Program-made: the position numbers and the translations under genes
Notes under the pieces: model-generated
What the model was told of the DNA's origin: nothing
Database searches by the model: none
Seen by the model: the letters and a program-made list of their open reading frames with translations, nothing else
Origin: an uncultured Clostridia bacterium
GTDB taxonomy: Bacteria > Bacillota > Clostridia > Oscillospirales > Acutalibacteraceae
Direction: 5' to 3'
NCBI GenBank assembly: GCA_944380765.1
Contig: CALWIO010000005.1
Coordinates: forward strand, 1 to 64,000
Length of the DNA: 64,000 nt
In this document: piece after piece, positions 1 through 7,503 of the stretch
Position numbering within the stretch: position 1 is the stretch's first letter
Layout of the letters: each line of letters opens with the position of its first letter

Positions 1-77
1 TGGTAGCGGCAACGGGACTTGAACCTGTGACCTTCCGGGTATGAACCGGACGCTCTAGCCAACTAAGCTATGCCGCC
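1..77 (-). tRNA. tRNA-Met (anticodon CAT), elongator type
   Basis: Reading the minus strand from 77 to 1 gives a complete cloverleaf with an encoded CCA end at positions 3-1. The anticodon stem TCCGG/CCGGA encloses the loop TTCATAC, so the anticodon is CAT (plus-strand atg at 41-43). The acceptor stem GGCGGCA pairs with TGCCGCT with a G-U at the first pair, followed by discriminator A. This end resembles the elongator tRNA-Met of Bacillus and lacks the 1-72 mismatch of initiators. A lysidine-modified tRNA-Ile2 is the only serious alternative. Confidence 0.95.
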
Positions 78-104
78 ATACGCCGTCAATTTGACGGCTT
101 GATT

Positions 105-133
105 ATTATAATATAGTAACCGGAATTTGTCAA
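105..133 (-). promoter_or_regulatory. sigma-A promoter for tRNA-Met
   Basis: On the minus strand, TTGACA (133-128) and TATAAT (110-105) are separated by exactly 17 nt, both perfect consensus. The predicted start near 98 coincides with a short inverted repeat (98-82, GCCGTCAA/TTGACGGC) that would form the 5' leader of the pre-tRNA directly before G77. Confidence 0.8.
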
Positions 134-162
134 TAATTTTTTGCAAATATTTTGACTGCCGT

Positions 163-1356
163 TTAAATGTATTCCCTGCCGGTAAGGTAGCGCCACGCGG
201 CTACATACTTTGCCGACGAGCGGGGATAGGCGGAGCCTATATCGTAATAACCCTCGGCGCTGATAATCGCCAGATAGTCTTTCATTGCCGTCTGTACCTT
301 TTCAGCGTCAGCAAAGGGAATAACAATTTTCTGCGTTTCGGGACAGGTAATTTCAAAGCGGTCACCGAAAAGACTTAACTCGGCGTTTTCCGAAACAAGA
401 GTGCGTATTCCCGAATCAACGGTGTATAAAAGCTGCGGACTTTCCTTGAAAATCAAACCGCCGTCCTTTTTGCCGAGCATTTTTTCTTTCCAGAATTCAC
501 GCTGCCATTTGTCCCAGTCAAGGATATTGTCAAAAATCAAATCCTTGTTTACCTTGTGGAAAAAGCCGTCGGTTCCGAAAGCTACCTCGTAGCCGCATTC
601 GCATGTAAGACGGTCGCCCTTTGAGTGAAGCGCGCCTGTTTTTTTGCAGTGCGGACATACAAAAAGAACTCTCTCAACATATTCTGCCAAGTCCTTGCCC
701 TTATATTCGTGATGGCTCTTTTTCTGTTCCTCAAAGGCGTTTACATAAGTATCGCGGCGTATTATTTCGGTAATTTCCTCCGCGGTAAGCTCGCTTAGCT
801 CCTCAGCGGAATACTCGTTCACGAATTTTCCGAAAATAGGACCCTTGCGCGGATTCTTTGACCATCTGGGCGCTTTAAGATAACCGCCGGTGAATCTGTA
901 AGTAATAAGAGCCGCGCCGGAATCCTTAACAAGCTGTCCGGTGTGCTCCGAGATAAACCCCGTCTCTCCGTTAAAGGTTGTGCCGCCCTCGGCGTGAAGA
1001 CCTACGGGGATTCCCGCTTTGATATTGGCTATAATTTCGCCGGTAAGCTCTGAGGAGGGCCTTTCGCGGTGTTTTACTATAACTCCGCCGAGCGAGGTCA
1101 GGGCCTTGCCCACTATTGGAATTTGAAGCAAATGGTCGCTTGCCACAAAACGCACATACTGTTTAAGGGCAATCATTTCAATTCCCGAATCAAAAATATC
1201 ACAGTGATTTGAAACGATAATATACGGCGTGTTTTTCGGCTTGTAGTATTCGGTGGTTATGCTGCGGTATTTGAGCAGAAGCCTGCCGAAAAGGTGCCTT
1301 AAAACGGTAAGAGCTATACGGTTTTTAGTAAGTCCTTTTTTTACATCATACTGCAT
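163..1356 (-). CDS. 1-acyl-glycerol-3-phosphate acyltransferase-like protein with C-terminal zinc ribbon
   Basis: 397-residue PlsC/LPLAT-family acyltransferase, expected to move an acyl chain onto a lysophospholipid at the membrane. The HX4D catalytic motif is visible as NHCDIFD (His51, Asp56), and the second family motif as EGGTTF around Glu123. After the acyltransferase domain comes a zinc-ribbon pair, CPHC at 234-237 and CEC at 252-254, which is not part of the core fold. The start at 1356 is chosen because this ATG overlaps the 3' end of the upstream acyl-CoA synthetase by 11 nt and follows a GGAG; a longer reading would run far into that gene. Translational coupling with the synthetase is likely, so both probably act on the same acyl groups. 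The true acceptor is not known. Confidence 0.8.
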   Translation of the reverse strand: MQYDVKKGLTKNRIALTVLRHLFGRLLLKYRSITTEYYKPKNTPYIIVSNHCDIFDSGIEMIALKQYVRFVASDHLLQIPIVGKALTSLGGVIVKHRERPSSELTGEIIANIKAGIPVGLHAEGGTTFNGETGFISEHTGQLVKDSGAALITYRFTGGYLKAPRWSKNPRKGPIFGKFVNEYSAEELSELTAEEITEIIRRDTYVNAFEEQKKSHHEYKGKDLAEYVERVLFVCPHCKKTGALHSKGDRLTCECGYEVAFGTDGFFHKVNKDLIFDNILDWDKWQREFWKEKMLGKKDGGLIFKESPQLLYTVDSGIRTLVSENAELSLFGDRFEITCPETQKIVIPFADAEKVQTAMKDYLAIISAEGYYDIGSAYPRSSAKYVAAWRYLTGREYI

Positions 1357-3046
1357 TCTGAATTTCTTTCTCCGCTTCTTCTTCAAGAACATGATACGCC
1401 ACCTTGCCCACAAGGGTTTTGGGCAGCTCCTTTTTGAATACTATCTCCTTGGGCACCGAGTGGTGGTCAAGGTATTCTCGGCAGTAGGCGAGTATCTTCG
1501 CCTTTTCTTCATCGTCCGGCTCAATTCCGGCATTTAAAACGATGTAGGCGCGCACGCGCTTCATCTTGTAGGGGTCTTTTACGCCGATAGCGCAGGAACA
1601 GCTTATATCGGGGTGCTTATCAAGCACCTTTTCAATCTGAGAGGGATAAACATTGTATCCGCTTGAAACAATCATTCTCTTGATTCTCTGTCTGAAATAT
1701 ACAAAGCCCTCTTCGTCCATATAACCCATATCGCCGGTAAACAGCCATTTTATGCCGTCTTTATCGGTTCTTAAAGTTTTTTCGTTTTCCTCCTCGCGGT
1801 CAAGATAACCGAGCATAAGGGTAGGGCCGGTCAGAATTATTTCTCCGTCTTCACCGGCGTTCAGCTCGTTAAAGGTGCCCGGCTCAACAATCTTGTAGCG
1901 CATATCCCTCAGCGGCAGACCTATGCTGCCTTCTTTCGCGCGGTCAACGGGAGTAACGCAGCTTGCCGTAACGCATTCGGTAAGCCCGTAGCCCTCTCTT
2001 ATTTGAATTTGGGCGTTGTGTTCCTTAAAGAAACGGTCGGCTCTCTTTTTAAGCTCGGGACTTAGCGAGTCGCCGCCGCTGAATACGCCGATCAGGAAGG
2101 AGAGGTCGGCGCCCTCAAAAACATCAACGCCCAGCAACGCTTCATAAAGGGTGGGAACACCCGCGATAAAATTAGGCTTCTTTTTAAGCACGGTTTTGGC
2201 GTAGCTTTCTTTCGTGAACTGCGGAATAAGAATACATCTCGCGCTGTTTTCAAGCACGGTGTGAATACCTATTCCCAGTCCGAAACCGTGGAAAATAGGC
2301 ATAACCGACAAGAATTTGCATTTTTCGTTCAGGTTGCAGCCCGCGATTTCGGCAATCTGCATTCCGAGCGTGTTGAAATTGCGGTCGGAAAGGCAAATTC
2401 CCTTAGGCTCTCCGCTGGTGCCGCCGCTGTAAAGTATAACCGAGGTCTTATAAGGGTCATAGCGCTCTTCGGGCAGTACGGCTTCCTTGCCGTTTTTCAC
2501 AAGCGAAGCCCATGTTATGTCGCCCTCGCGGTCGGGATATTTCAAGAATTCCCTCGCTTTAAAAACCGTGTAAGCCGCCGCTTTGACCGCGGGCAGCTCC
2601 TCCTGTATTCTCGCAACTATAACTTTTACGGAATTGTCCGCTTCGTCAGCGGCTGAACGGACTTTCGTATAAAAAGAATCCAGCGTAAGAATAATCTTGC
2701 TGTTGGCGTAGTTAAGGTAAAAGGTGATGTTCTTTTTTGCCGAAAGAGGGTGAATCATATTCGCCACCGCGCCGATTCTGTTAAGCGCGTAAAGGCATAT
2801 CACCGCCTGCGGCGTGTTCGGCATACAGATAGTAACAACATCGTCTTTGCCTATTCCAATGTTTACAAAACCTTTTGCCGCCGCCTCAATTTTTTCAATA
2901 AATTCCGAATAAGAAGTCTTTTTGTCAAGAAAGTCGTAAGCCACGGCGCCGGGAGTGCGCTTTGCCGAATCCCTTATCGCTCCGAACATTGTGGTTTCGG
3001 GATACGGGTGAACCTGCGGCGTCATATCAATTTCAGTATTTCTCAT
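1346..3046 (-). CDS. long-chain acyl-CoA synthetase (AMP-forming)
   Basis: 566-residue class I adenylate-forming enzyme that activates a fatty acid with ATP and transfers it to CoA. The phosphate-binding loop reads YSGGTSGEPKG (206-216). The GYGLTE motif, the TGD motif in LFTGDMGYMD, the hinge region around FRQRIKRMIVSSGYNVYP and the late catalytic lysine in LPKTLVGKVAY are all present, so the enzyme looks intact. The ATG at 3046 has GGAGG five bases upstream. It is the first gene of a two-gene operon with the acyltransferase at 163-1356. The acyl chain length cannot be read from sequence. Confidence 0.88.
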   Translation of the reverse strand: MRNTEIDMTPQVHPYPETTMFGAIRDSAKRTPGAVAYDFLDKKTSYSEFIEKIEAAAKGFVNIGIGKDDVVTICMPNTPQAVICLYALNRIGAVANMIHPLSAKKNITFYLNYANSKIILTLDSFYTKVRSAADEADNSVKVIVARIQEELPAVKAAAYTVFKAREFLKYPDREGDITWASLVKNGKEAVLPEERYDPYKTSVILYSGGTSGEPKGICLSDRNFNTLGMQIAEIAGCNLNEKCKFLSVMPIFHGFGLGIGIHTVLENSARCILIPQFTKESYAKTVLKKKPNFIAGVPTLYEALLGVDVFEGADLSFLIGVFSGGDSLSPELKKRADRFFKEHNAQIQIREGYGLTECVTASCVTPVDRAKEGSIGLPLRDMRYKIVEPGTFNELNAGEDGEIILTGPTLMLGYLDREEENEKTLRTDKDGIKWLFTGDMGYMDEEGFVYFRQRIKRMIVSSGYNVYPSQIEKVLDKHPDISCSCAIGVKDPYKMKRVRAYIVLNAGIEPDDEEKAKILAYCREYLDHHSVPKEIVFKKELPKTLVGKVAYHVLEEEAEKEIQNAV

Positions 3047-3069
3047 ATAATCCTCCGAATATATCCAGT

Positions 3070-3099
3070 ATAATAGACTTTTTAACACCCGAATGTTAA
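3070..3099 (-). promoter_or_regulatory. candidate promoter of the acyl-CoA synthetase operon
   Basis: Minus-strand TTAACA (3099-3094) and TATTAT (3075-3070) are 18 nt apart, about 25 nt upstream of the start codon. A second -10-like TATACT overlaps. The match is moderate. Confidence 0.4.
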
Positions 3100-3160
3100 T
3101 TTTAGTTAAACTTTTGATTTAAAAACTATGAATGTTTTTATTAGTTTTCCCTGCGGCGTG

Positions 3161-3190
3161 TTGCGCTTTTATACAAATTTGTGGTAAACT
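3161..3190 (+). promoter_or_regulatory. candidate promoter of the DUF6472 gene
   Basis: TTGCGC (3161-3166) and TAAACT (3185-3190) are 18 nt apart, 34 nt before the start codon of the small gene. The match is moderate. Confidence 0.4.
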
Positions 3191-3223
3191 GAAAAAAGGA
3201 AAATATCATAAGGAGTGAAAAAA

Positions 3224-3403
3224 ATGGCGAAAAGCATGTGCAGTATGTGCTCAAACTATTTTTATGACGAGGATTTGTGCGAATACTGCTGCGACATAAA
3301 TCTTGACGAAGACGAGCTGTTTCGCTTTTTTTCGTCGTCAAATTATAACTGTCCTTATTTCAGGCTTGATGACGAATACGGAATTGTCAAAAAACAGAAT
3401 TAG
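3224..3403 (+). CDS. small Cys-rich protein, DUF6472-like
   Basis: 59-residue acidic protein with cysteine pairs (CSMC, CEYC) and the phrase INLDEDELFRFF, followed by NCPYF near the C-terminus. This pattern matches the small clostridial DUF6472 family as I remember it; its function is unknown, and the four to six cysteines suggest one zinc site. The ATG at 3224 follows AGGAG by 8 nt. A GTG three codons earlier overlaps the ribosome site and is less likely. It is a single-gene unit ended by the hairpin at 3411-3457. Confidence 0.75.
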   Translation: MAKSMCSMCSNYFYDEDLCEYCCDINLDEDELFRFFSSSNYNCPYFRLDDEYGIVKKQN

Positions 3404-3410
3404 TTTTTGG

Positions 3411-3457
3411 TTATACTGTTAATTGAAAATAAACGCGATTAACAGTATAATTTTTTT
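3411..3457 (+). terminator. rho-independent terminator
   Basis: The arms TTATACTGTTAAT (3411-3423) and ATTAACAGTATAA (3438-3450) are perfectly complementary and are followed by seven T. Confidence 0.85.
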
Positions 3458-3481
3458 ATAGGGAAAAGAAAGGGGAAAAAT

Positions 3482-4174
3482 ATGCTGCCTGCTATAATAG
3501 TGTTGGGCGTAGTCACAACGATTGTTTTTTTGGTAATAAGGGTTTATAAGGGCGGTCTGCCCGCAATGTTTACAAAGGCGTGCGCTTCCGCCTGCTTTAT
3601 CGGTACAGCGTGCGCCGCGTTTTCATATAATCACGACGATTTCAATTACGGAATTTTAATGCTTCTTGGCTTTATTTTCAGCCTTTTGGGCGATATTTGG
3701 CTTGACTTGAAATATGTCTATAAACAGCACGAATATGTTTATACCACGGCAGGCTTTATCTGCTTTATGGTAGGTCATTGTTTTTTTATACCGGCAATGT
3801 TTTCCGATTACGGCAAATTCAAAGCGTGGTATCCGGTTTTAGCGGCGGCAATATGCGCCGTGTGCGCCGCGGCGGTTTTGCTTACGGAAAAAGCGCTTAA
3901 AATGAATTACGGAAAATACAGAAAAGCCGCGGCGGTTTATTCGTTTTTGGTTTCCGGCAGCCTTGTAACCGCCGTAATAGGTATGGCTGTAACCGGATTC
4001 AGTACAAAATATATACTCCTTTCGGTAGGAGCGGCGGCGTTTCTGCTGTCCGACGGCGTGCTTTCGTTTATTTACTTTAAAGAGGGCGGAAACACCAAGG
4101 TGAATGTGGTAATAAACCATATCCTTTACTATTTCGCGCAGTTCGCGTTCGCGAGCACCTTGCTTTTCAATTAG
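3482..4174 (+). CDS. YhhN family membrane protein (lysoplasmalogenase-like)
   Basis: 230-residue protein made almost entirely of hydrophobic segments (about eight). The stretch LLGFIFSLLGDIWLDL is the family hallmark of YhhN/TMEM86 proteins, with the conserved acidic residues inside the membrane. Animal TMEM86B hydrolyses the vinyl-ether bond of lysoplasmalogens; the bacterial members are less studied, and plasmalogens do occur in anaerobic Clostridia, so a similar role is plausible. The ATG follows AAGGGG. It lies 10 bp before the transporter at 4185, suggesting cotranscription. Confidence 0.75.
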   Translation: MLPAIIVLGVVTTIVFLVIRVYKGGLPAMFTKACASACFIGTACAAFSYNHDDFNYGILMLLGFIFSLLGDIWLDLKYVYKQHEYVYTTAGFICFMVGHCFFIPAMFSDYGKFKAWYPVLAAAICAVCAAAVLLTEKALKMNYGKYRKAAAVYSFLVSGSLVTAVIGMAVTGFSTKYILLSVGAAAFLLSDGVLSFIYFKEGGNTKVNVVINHILYYFAQFAFASTLLFN

Positions 4175-4184
4175 AGGGTGAATT

Positions 4185-5696
4185 ATGGGTAAAAAAGAGA
4201 AAGTAAATCAAACTGCAAAAAAATATATACCTAAAAAAGAAATGTACGCCTTTTGCGTAGCGGCAATGGGGCAGGGCATGATTTACGCCATGATGTCAAG
4301 CTACATCAGCGATTTTTATCTGAATGTGCTTCAGTTAGCGCCCATGTTCGTGCTGCTTTTAATGCTGCTGGCGAGGGTGTGGGACGCGATAAACGACCCG
4401 CTTATGGGTATGATTGTTGACAGGCATACCACAAAAAAAGGCAAAATGAAGCCCTATATTCTCTATGCCGCCGTGCCGATTGCAGTGCTGACGGTGCTTA
4501 TGTATTACGCCCCCGACCTTGACAAAAAATACCTTATGGTCTATGCCGCGGTCGTTTATGTGGCGTGGGGTATGATATACACAATGGCGGATGTTCCCTT
4601 CTGGAGCCTGCCAAATGTTTTAACGCCCGACGCGGCTGAGCGCGGCTCGGTAATCTCTCTGGGCAGAACCTTCAACGGAGTCGGCTCGGCAGTACCCGAG
4701 GTGCTTTTCCTTGTTATCGGGCTTACCCTGCCGTCAATTCTCGGCAGTTCCGACGGGCTTGAATACAATAAAATCAAATACCTTATAATGGCGGTAATAA
4801 CCGTTGTGATAGGAATGGCGCTGTATCTGCGTTCTTATTTCAGGGTAAAGGAGCGCGTAGTCCTGCCCGACAGAAAGCCGCAGCCCGGCGAGCCCTCGCA
4901 GCTTTCAAGAATATTCAGATGCCGTCCGCTTATGCTTGTAATTTTAATGGGCGTGCTTTCAAGCGGGCGCTATATGGTGCAGGCGGCCGCCGTTCATGTG
5001 GCGCGCTACGCCTTTTATATAGGGCCCTCGCTTGAAAATTTAAGCGAGAGCGAGCGCGTGGCGGCTATTGACGCCAGCGTTTCAACCGTCAAAACAATTT
5101 TTCAGGTCTGCGCCATTGTGGGAATGTTCGGCGCAATGCTCTTTATGCCCCTTTTAATGAAAAAGTTTGACTATAAGAAAATTGTAATCGTAACCTGTCT
5201 TTTAGGCTTTGCCGCCAGCGTTTTCACAACTTTAATCGGCTGGTTTACAATGAATCTTTATATCTGCATACCCTTTATTTTGATTTCATGTATTCCGCTG
5301 GGCGTGCTCAATGTCATTTCTTACGCTATGATAGGCGACTGCCTTGATTATATGGAGCTTAAAACGGGATTCCGCGACAACGGTCTCGGCTCGGCATGTC
5401 AGGGATTTGTCAACAAGCTCGGCAACGCGCTCGCCACTTCCGGAATTGTTTTAATGTATATGTTCATAGGTCTTGAACCCGACAAAATGTTAAGCTCAAC
5501 CGCCGTTATGGCGGCTACCGACCTTGCTGCCGGTCAGCGTTTCGCTATGTTTTCGCTGGTGTCGGTTGTGCCGGGAGTGAGCCTTCTTCTTTGCGCCGTG
5601 CCTATGTTCTTTTACAAAATTTCGGGCAGGGAAAAAGAGAGAATTTTAAAGGAGCTTGAACAAAGCCGACGTGAAAAAGGCATAGTAATAGAATAA
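4185..5696 (+). CDS. GPH-family sugar:cation symporter (MFS superfamily, MelB-like)
   Basis: 503-residue transporter with about 12 membrane segments. The motif ARVWDAINDPLMGMIVDRH and the following K-x-G-K-M-K-PY are the classic N-terminal signature of glycoside-pentoside-hexuronide:cation symporters, and a second signature around IGDCLDYMELKTGFRD appears in the C-terminal half. Such proteins bring in galactosides, xylosides or glucuronides with Na+ or H+. The substrate here is not known, and no hydrolase is directly beside it on the same strand. A strong terminator follows at 5727. It is paralogous to the transporter at 39817. Confidence 0.85.
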   Translation: MGKKEKVNQTAKKYIPKKEMYAFCVAAMGQGMIYAMMSSYISDFYLNVLQLAPMFVLLLMLLARVWDAINDPLMGMIVDRHTTKKGKMKPYILYAAVPIAVLTVLMYYAPDLDKKYLMVYAAVVYVAWGMIYTMADVPFWSLPNVLTPDAAERGSVISLGRTFNGVGSAVPEVLFLVIGLTLPSILGSSDGLEYNKIKYLIMAVITVVIGMALYLRSYFRVKERVVLPDRKPQPGEPSQLSRIFRCRPLMLVILMGVLSSGRYMVQAAAVHVARYAFYIGPSLENLSESERVAAIDASVSTVKTIFQVCAIVGMFGAMLFMPLLMKKFDYKKIVIVTCLLGFAASVFTTLIGWFTMNLYICIPFILISCIPLGVLNVISYAMIGDCLDYMELKTGFRDNGLGSACQGFVNKLGNALATSGIVLMYMFIGLEPDKMLSSTAVMAATDLAAGQRFAMFSLVSVVPGVSLLLCAVPMFFYKISGREKERILKELEQSRREKGIVIE

Positions 5697-5726
5697 CGGC
5701 GGCGGATAAATGTAAAAGTCGCAACA

Positions 5727-5757
5727 AAACCGCGGGAAACTGCGGTTTGTTTTTTGT
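5727..5757 (+). terminator. rho-independent terminator
   Basis: The stem AAACCGC (5727-5733) / GCGGTTT (5742-5748) is followed by GTTTTTTG. It closes the yhhN-transporter unit. Confidence 0.8.
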
Positions 5758-5779
5758 AAAGAGTGCAGTTAAATTGTTA

Positions 5780-5809
5780 TTGCAAATGGGCGGCCCGTTG
5801 TGCTAAAAT
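5780..5809 (+). promoter_or_regulatory. candidate promoter for ilvA-ridA
   Basis: TTGCAA (5780-5785) and TAAAAT (5804-5809) are 18 nt apart, 30 nt upstream of the ilvA start. I see no T-box or other long leader; the leader is too short for one. Confidence 0.55.
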
Positions 5810-5838
5810 AAAAAGGATATCAAAAGAACGAAAGAAGA

Positions 5839-7038
5839 ATGAATATGGTAACGCTTGATAAAATCTATCACGCCTCGTTTATTTTAAAGGATATTATCCG
5901 TAAAACCGATATGATTTACGCTCCCAACATAAATCCGGAGTGCGAGGTTTACCTTAAAACCGAAAATCTTCAGGTGACCGGCTCCTTTAAGGTGAGAGGC
6001 GCGGCGTATAAGATTTCTCAGCTTTCCGAAGAGGAAAAGCAAAGGGGAGTAATTGCCTGCTCGGCGGGCAACCACGCTCAGGGAGTGGCTCTCGCGGCTA
6101 CTAAAAACGGAATTAAATCGTTAATCTGCCTGCCTGACGGCGCGCCTATCTCAAAGGTTGAGGCGACAAAGCATTTCGGAGCCGATATATGTCTGGTTGA
6201 GGGCGTTTACGACGACGCTTACAATAAGGCGCTGGAATTAAAGGACGAAAAAGGCTATACCTTTGTTCACCCCTTTGACGATGAAGATGTTATCGCCGGA
6301 CAGGGCACCATAGGGCTTGAAATTCTGGACCAGTTAAAGGACGCCGACGCGGTTGTAGTACCCGTAGGCGGCGGCGGACTTATCTCAGGCGTTTCGTTTG
6401 CGATAAAAGCCCTTAACCCCAATATAAAAGTTTACGGCGTTCAGGCTATGGGCGCTCCGAGTATGGTCAATTCCGTAAGGGACGGCAAAATCGAGTGCCT
6501 TGACTCCGTTTCAACTATTGCCGACGGCATAGCCGTAAAAGAGCCGGGCGTGAATACCTTTGAGTACTGCAAAAAATATGTTGACGATATGGTAACCGTT
6601 TCCGAGGATGAAATCGCGGCGGCTATTTTAGCGCTTATCGAGCAGCAGAAGCTGATAGCCGAGGGCGCGGGCGCTGTTTCGGTGGCGGCTGTTATGTTCA
6701 ACAAAATCCCCGTAAAGGGCAAAAAGGTTGTGTGCCTTGTTTCGGGCGGCAATATTGATGTTACTATACTTTCAAGGGTAATCAAGAGAGGACTTCTCAA
6801 ATCCGGCCGCACCTATTCGCTCACGGTTGAGCTTATTGACAAGCCCGGTCAGCTTAAAGGCGTTTCAAATATAATTGCAGACCTCGGCGGAAATGTAATT
6901 TCAATCCACCACGAAAGAGCCTCCGAAGGCTCCGACATCAACGGCTGTTATCTGCGTATAGTCCTTGAAACAAGAAACTTCGAGCATATTGAGCTTATCA
7001 AGAACGAGCTTATTAAAAACGGATATAAATTGGTTTAA
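5839..7038 (+). CDS. ilvA: threonine ammonia-lyase (threonine deaminase), ACT-domain form
   Basis: 399-residue PLP enzyme that converts threonine to 2-oxobutanoate and ammonia by way of a reactive enamine/imine. The PLP lysine lies in GSFKVRGA (Lys51), the phosphate-binding glycine loop is VGGGGLISG, and SGGNID closes the fold. The last roughly 75 residues form one ACT domain (YSLTVELIDKPGQLKGV...), typical of the short clostridial/TdcB-like class of about 400 residues rather than the two-ACT biosynthetic IlvA of about 510. The start at 5839 follows GAAAGAAGA; the ATG two codons later is possible. ridA lies 19 bp downstream. Confidence 0.9.
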   Translation: MNMVTLDKIYHASFILKDIIRKTDMIYAPNINPECEVYLKTENLQVTGSFKVRGAAYKISQLSEEEKQRGVIACSAGNHAQGVALAATKNGIKSLICLPDGAPISKVEATKHFGADICLVEGVYDDAYNKALELKDEKGYTFVHPFDDEDVIAGQGTIGLEILDQLKDADAVVVPVGGGGLISGVSFAIKALNPNIKVYGVQAMGAPSMVNSVRDGKIECLDSVSTIADGIAVKEPGVNTFEYCKKYVDDMVTVSEDEIAAAILALIEQQKLIAEGAGAVSVAAVMFNKIPVKGKKVVCLVSGGNIDVTILSRVIKRGLLKSGRTYSLTVELIDKPGQLKGVSNIIADLGGNVISIHHERASEGSDINGCYLRIVLETRNFEHIELIKNELIKNGYKLV

Positions 7039-7057
7039 GCCGAAAGGAGCAATAAAT

Positions 7058-7435
7058 ATGATAGAAACAGTTTACACAAAGAACGCGCCTGACGCAATCG
7101 GCCCTTATTCACAGGCGAAAATCGCCGGCGGACTGGTTTTCACTTCGGGACAGATAGCAATAAACCCCGCAAGCGGAGCCGTTGAGTCGGACACAATCGA
7201 GGGTCAGACAAAGCAGGTCTGCGAGAATATTAAAAATCTTCTTGAAGCCGCCGGCAGCGATATGGAAAATGTTGTAAAAACGGTTTGCTTTCTTAAAAAT
7301 ATGGAGGATTTCGCGGCGTTTAACGAAATTTACGGCAGCTATTTCACCTCAAAACCCGCCCGCTCGTGCGTAGCGGCAAAACAGCTTCCCAAAGATGTGC
7401 TTGTCGAGGTTGAAACGGTAGCGGTTGTAAAATAA
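7058..7435 (+). CDS. ridA: RidA enamine/imine deaminase
   Basis: 125-residue member of the RidA/YjgF family, which hydrolyses 2-aminoacrylate and related imines released by PLP enzymes such as IlvA. Family phrases are visible: APDAIGPYSQA near the start, FTSGQI, and PARSCVAAKQLPKDVLVEVE near the end, where the conserved Arg binds the substrate carboxylate. The ATG at 7058 has AAAGGAG upstream with good spacing. Its position directly behind ilvA, whose product it disarms, fits the function. Confidence 0.93.
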   Translation: MIETVYTKNAPDAIGPYSQAKIAGGLVFTSGQIAINPASGAVESDTIEGQTKQVCENIKNLLEAAGSDMENVVKTVCFLKNMEDFAAFNEIYGSYFTSKPARSCVAAKQLPKDVLVEVETVAVVK

Positions 7436-7454
7436 TAAAAAAGCGGTAAAAATT

Positions 7455-7488
7455 AAAGGAACGGAAAGAATTTCTTTCCGTTCCTTTT
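7455..7488. terminator. bidirectional terminator between ridA and lacZ
   Basis: The arms AAAGGAACGGAAAGAA and TTCTTTCCGTTCCTTT pair fully and have A and T runs on both sides. It lies between convergent genes and can serve both. Confidence 0.85.
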
Positions 7489-7503
7489 TATATGTATTGA
7501 GTT

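Noticed and set aside
5697..5838. T-box or amino-acid leader before ilvA
   Set aside because: The gap between terminator and gene is too short and no T-box sequence is visible.
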